Shown here piece after piece: positions 60,511 to 64,000 of a stretch of 64,000 nt of DNA. The stretch comes from Microglena sp. YARC (taxonomy: Eukaryota; Chlorophyta; Chlorophyceae; Chlamydomonadales; Chlamydomonadaceae), in NCBI GenBank assembly GCA_022414725.1, contig CM039462.1, positions 11,579,369 through 11,643,368 of the forward strand, given 5' to 3'. The notes beneath the pieces are model-generated. The model saw only the letters and a program-made list of their open reading frames with translations, did not search any database and was not told the DNA's origin. Positions within the stretch are counted from its first letter, which is position 1. Every line of letters begins with the position of its first letter. The translations under genes were made by a program, and so were the position numbers.

Positions 60511-61753
60511 TTACGTTTTCTTCCCATTGACTAACGTGACATAGCAGGGGCATCCAAACACACGTAACAACGACACATCAGGCATCACCCCATAAAACAA
60601 CTCATAAGGTGTCTTGCGTCCCTGATTGGGCAGTCGGTTACGAAGGTAACAAGCAGCTAGGAAGGCATAAGGCCAGAAAGACTTAGCTAGCTTTGATTCC
60701 AGGTGGATACTCCTAGCTATAGACTGCAAGACCCCATTATACCTTTCCACAGTTGCGTTCTGCTGGGCAGTGTACACCAACGATAACTCATGTACTGCCC
60801 CAACCGATATCAGCCAATCCTCGAACCATTTAACTATAAACTCCTTGGCCCTGTCAGATCTCAGACACTTAAAGGCAAACCCCTGCAGCTGATTTGACCA
60901 TCTGAGGATGATAGTTTGGACTGCTAAGGGAGCTTCATCCCTGGTCCTCAAGCACAATACTTCAGCAAAGCCAGAGAATTGGTCTATGAGGCACAGGATG
61001 TAAAAACTCCCCACGCAGACCCCTAATATAAACTGGTCCCATTATATCCAAGTGAAGTCGTTGGAGAGGTGCACGGATCTCAGTTTTGCTTTCTTTAGGA
61101 AAAGGGAGACGTTTGCCCTTAGCCTTGTGACAAGCATCACATGGGATCTTACCCAACTTTTGCACTTGACCCAGACTGAGGGGTAAGTTCTTAACCATAC
61201 CACTCTTGACAAGTTTGTGTAAGGCACTATAGCCGGGATGACCCAACCGCCTATGCCACAACCATGCAGGAGTGGTAGGGAGAACAACTCCACCGTCCTC
61301 ATCAACATCAAGTGCAAACGCTGGATAATTGTCAGCAACTCTTAAACAACGACTGGAGGTGTGACAAGGCCTACATGCAAACTTGTACACACCATCACTG
61401 GAGGCAGGGAAGGACCAGAGAACAGAAGAGCCCTGAGTGGCAGTGCAACTAAGACTATCAAAAGAACCTGGCAGTGGAGAGAATGAGCCACAGCATTTTA
61501 CTGACAGGAGATTCACCGGACAGTGAGGGATATAAAGAACATTGGTTGGAGTGATTGATGTTGGTAACCAATCACTACATAACACAATGGATCCCTTACC
61601 CTCTGACCGTTGAATCACCCCGTCACCAAATCGAACCGTAGGCCCAACAGCAGAAGATTCAAACACAGTGAACAAAGACTTATCACCCGTGATTGACATT
61701 CCAGCTCCAGAGTCCACATGCCAGACACCCTCAGAAAGACTAGGGCTACACAC
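60511..61753 (-). pseudogene. Copia protease and integrase
   Basis: Two frames meet near 60990. The first has the protease motif HVDSGAGMSITG (about 61720) and the GAG-pre-integrase zinc finger (LWHRRLGHPGY, CDACHKAKG), then the integrase first Asp (HLDIMGP). The second has LRSDRAKEF (second Asp) and QNATVERYN (Glu), completing D,D,E. The linker to RT is at 59655-60527. Confidence 0.88.
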
Positions 61754-61798
61754 GTTAGAGAACTTCGTAGTGCAAGAGAATAGGACAGAGCGTACCTC

Positions 61799-63936
61799 CT
61801 AGTTCTTGGACATGGCGTACCCATCAATCTGAGCCTGCAAGGAGGACAACTGCTTGCGAGTCAGCGAACCTGGAAGGGCCAAGGCAACGGGCACGGGTTC
61901 AATGCCCGGTGCACCAGCCTTGGCCTTTCGCAGGTGCGGATGTTTCGTCCAGCAACGGTCCTCCGAGTGGCTCGTTTTGGAAAGACAGGGGCCCCAAGTG
62001 CAATCCAAGCGCCTCTTGGTAGTCCCGGAACCCTGAGGACCAGGTCCCCTGCCACGCTGAAAAGCAGCATTGGCAGGGACTTGGGAGGATCGCGGGACCA
62101 ACCAGGATGCCTCGGATCAGACTTAGGGAGAGACACGTTCAAGAAATCTAATGATCTATATGCTGCCAGACAGGTCCAGTAATTAACAGGCTGGTTCTGA
62201 TGCAGTGCGAGACCAAACTGTAGCCGCAGAGAGTCGAAGCGGGGGTGCATGATGCCATTAATAATAGTATGCATGGCATGGCGCTGAGGCTGTGGGTATC
62301 CCGCACTGCGGAGGTCAGTGCACAAGCCCCGGACCCTGTGAAAGAACACATCCACAGGTTCAGAGTTGTCCATGGTTGCACGCCGAAGCTCAACAAGCAT
62401 CAGAGGGACACGAGCAGCAAGAGCATCAGAACGCTGTCTTCGGATATGCAAGAAGATATCCCGAGGAGTGGCAAAATCCTGATACACATTGACCATCGCA
62501 TCCGTCATGTTCGCAAGCATCATAGTGAGACACATGAACTCCTGACGTTCCAGCGGCAGGGCACTAAAACCCAACAGTGCAGGATCTACACGAGACTCAC
62601 CATGAGAGGCCGAGGGTCCAGCAGTAAGAGGATCAGGCACAGGAGCATACGAGGCACGAACCGACATAAAATACTCGGCAGCAATGCCAGCATCATATGC
62701 GCGCTGATCATCTAAGTTCCTAATGAGATCTAAGAAACGCGCAACACTCGCAACGAGCTCGAAATCAGGCCTAACAGGAACAAAACTGAGAGGGACCTTC
62801 ACATACTGATACCCTCGGAGATCATTGTTCCTACGCCCAATCCCACCAAAGGTAACACCTCCAGGGGAAGGGTAGTTAATCCCTGCCTTCACAGGTCTAG
62901 AAAAGCACGACACTCATGACCCAGCTCAGAGTAAGCCATCACACGCTTAGGGCGACCCTTTCTATCTAGATTAGCCCGAGTGGCTGCCTCATCCAGCCTA
63001 CCGTACAAAGTGCGATCAAGAGAATCTCCAGCATACTGGGCTTGGCGAATAAGCCGGCAGTCCCGCACAGCCAGCCGCACAGGTAGTGTGCCATCAAGCA
63101 GATGTTCCCAGGATATGCCGGACAGCGTAGGATTCATAGACGGCGGAGGGCCAGGCGCAGGTGGCAGATCCACCGGTGGAGGTGGAGGGGGCTCCTGCGA
63201 GGTGCCAGCAGCAGATCTGTGGACACTCGTGGCAGCAGCCTCGCGAGCCCGAGTATGGTAAGCACCAAGAGCCCGCTCTGCAGGGTTGCGAGCCTGCTCT
63301 GCAAGGTTGAGTAGAGGACCCAAAGGACCAAGAGACGAACTCCGCAGCAAAGACGGCTTGACCACCTCAGGTAGGTCCGGTGGAAGCGGCGCAAGCAGAG
63401 CGGCAGACGGAGGCTTGAAGACCGCAGGAGAAGGTGCCAATTGAGGCTCATACACCGGAGAGACAGTGGAGGTGTGGAAAACCCTAGTAGCAGAAGAGGG
63501 AGTGACTCCACCGAAGTCGCCACTCCTGGCACTCTAGTAGATATTCCATACAATCATCAGAGTAATCTTCCTTTGAGTCGTCAGACTTGCCGTAAGCATA
63601 GCCATCTTCATGGCTATGGAGAGCAAGGTCTACAGTGTCGTAGGTAAAGCGGGCAGCAGCGGGTGGAGGCGACCTTGCATACTGGAGAATCTGTGTGGAA
63701 ACACAGCATAGGCGCATCAGAATATCCTCAACCTCAGGTCGGAGACGTTGGACAAAAGGAGAAGGAGACGGAGAAATGGAGGTATTGGAGGGGGGGGTGG
63801 CTTCCATGATGGCCCAAGGAGACTCATCTCCGGCAGCAGAGGCCGCTGGCGCGCAATCATCTAGCCAATCAGTGGGAACACGAATCTTTAGAGGAAGAAT
63901 TCGGTCGCATCCATTACTGATAATGACGCTCTCCAT
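61799..63936 (-). pseudogene. Copia gag region
   Basis: Four frames: N-terminal Pro/Ser-rich (63936-63484), Pro-rich with coil (63455-62889), UBN2-like gag core (62913-61861; FFHRVRGLCTDLRSAGY, ARVPLMLVELRR), and a CCHC-like stretch (CLSKTSHSEDRCW, about 62000). The order and the core are typical of copia gag. Confidence 0.75.
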
Positions 63937-64000
63937 ACCGCGCGACCAGGAAATACCATTCTGTGGGGTAAGTTTCTCGAAGCCGGCAGGAGGCCCACGC

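Larger units (their letters stand above)
58092..63936 (-). mobile_element. Ty1/copia retrotransposon (gag-PR-IN-RT-RH), frame-broken
   Basis: Read on the minus strand the domain order is gag, zinc knuckle, protease, integrase, RT, RNase H, which defines Ty1/copia. The coding region is split into about nine overlapping frames (breaks near 63470, 62900, 62100-61780, 60990, 60520, 59650, 58800). Within each piece the catalytic motifs are intact, so the breaks look like a few indels, whether mutational or sequencing error. The 5' LTR lies outside the window. Confidence 0.9.

Overview
The window looks like a repeat-rich nuclear scaffold of a eukaryotic microalga or similar protist. The evidence is Ty3/gypsy and Ty1/copia retrotransposons with eukaryotic LTR, PBS and pol layouts, GT-AG splice signals, long minisatellites, and a hot-dog thioesterase resembling the plant/algal acyl-lipid thioesterases. 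Embedded in it is an intron-poor, gene-dense island whose proteins resemble those of large DNA viruses (NCLDV). A 1000-base run of N (49067-50066) shows that two contigs were joined, and several genes carry single-base indels, so some broken genes may be long-read errors.

Layout. 1-12165: nested, decayed Ty3/gypsy elements with two related LTRs (615-961, 6541-6898), a long Gag-like ORF, protease, and a pol ORF cut inside the integrase. 12166-16828: left arm of a giant inverted repeat (candidate exon, 85-bp tandem array, polypyrimidine blocks, TATGTT-type repeats). The mirror copy lies at 50067-55345. 17300-22000: mostly non-coding, with minisatellites and small transposons. 22.0-44.3 kb: virus-like island with a half-size TauE/SafE-type exporter (frameshifted), ribbon-helix-helix-like protein, RFC large subunit, J-domain-like protein, ankyrin and F-box/ankyrin proteins, thioesterase, Rnl2-type RNA ligase, LRAT-domain protein with a virion-protein-like N-terminus, and a membrane-anchored coiled-coil virion-like protein. 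44.3-49.0 kb: degenerate duplicates and minisatellites. 55.4-57.5 kb: a second small virus-like cluster (class I glutamine amidotransferase, dual-specificity phosphatase). 57.5-64 kb: a minus-strand Ty1/copia element with many frame breaks.

The most striking object is a 2053-bp element (39742-41794) with TA target duplications and roughly 90-bp terminal inverted repeats of Tc1/mariner type. It carries the C-terminal half of a Fanzor (eukaryotic TnpB-like RNA-guided nuclease), joined head-to-head to a captured 3' fragment of the RFC large-subunit gene whose full copy lies 13 kb away. The same inverted-repeat family occurs at least four more times, only inside or beside the virus-like island. 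One copy (35174-35529) has captured a small neighbouring gene with its upstream region, so the family repeatedly takes up local genes. No transposase for it is visible here.

A second dispersed repeat, also beginning TA-CAGT, lies 23-58 bp upstream of four minus-strand genes in the same orientation each time. It is either a set of single-ended transposon remnants or a shared 5' regulatory unit.
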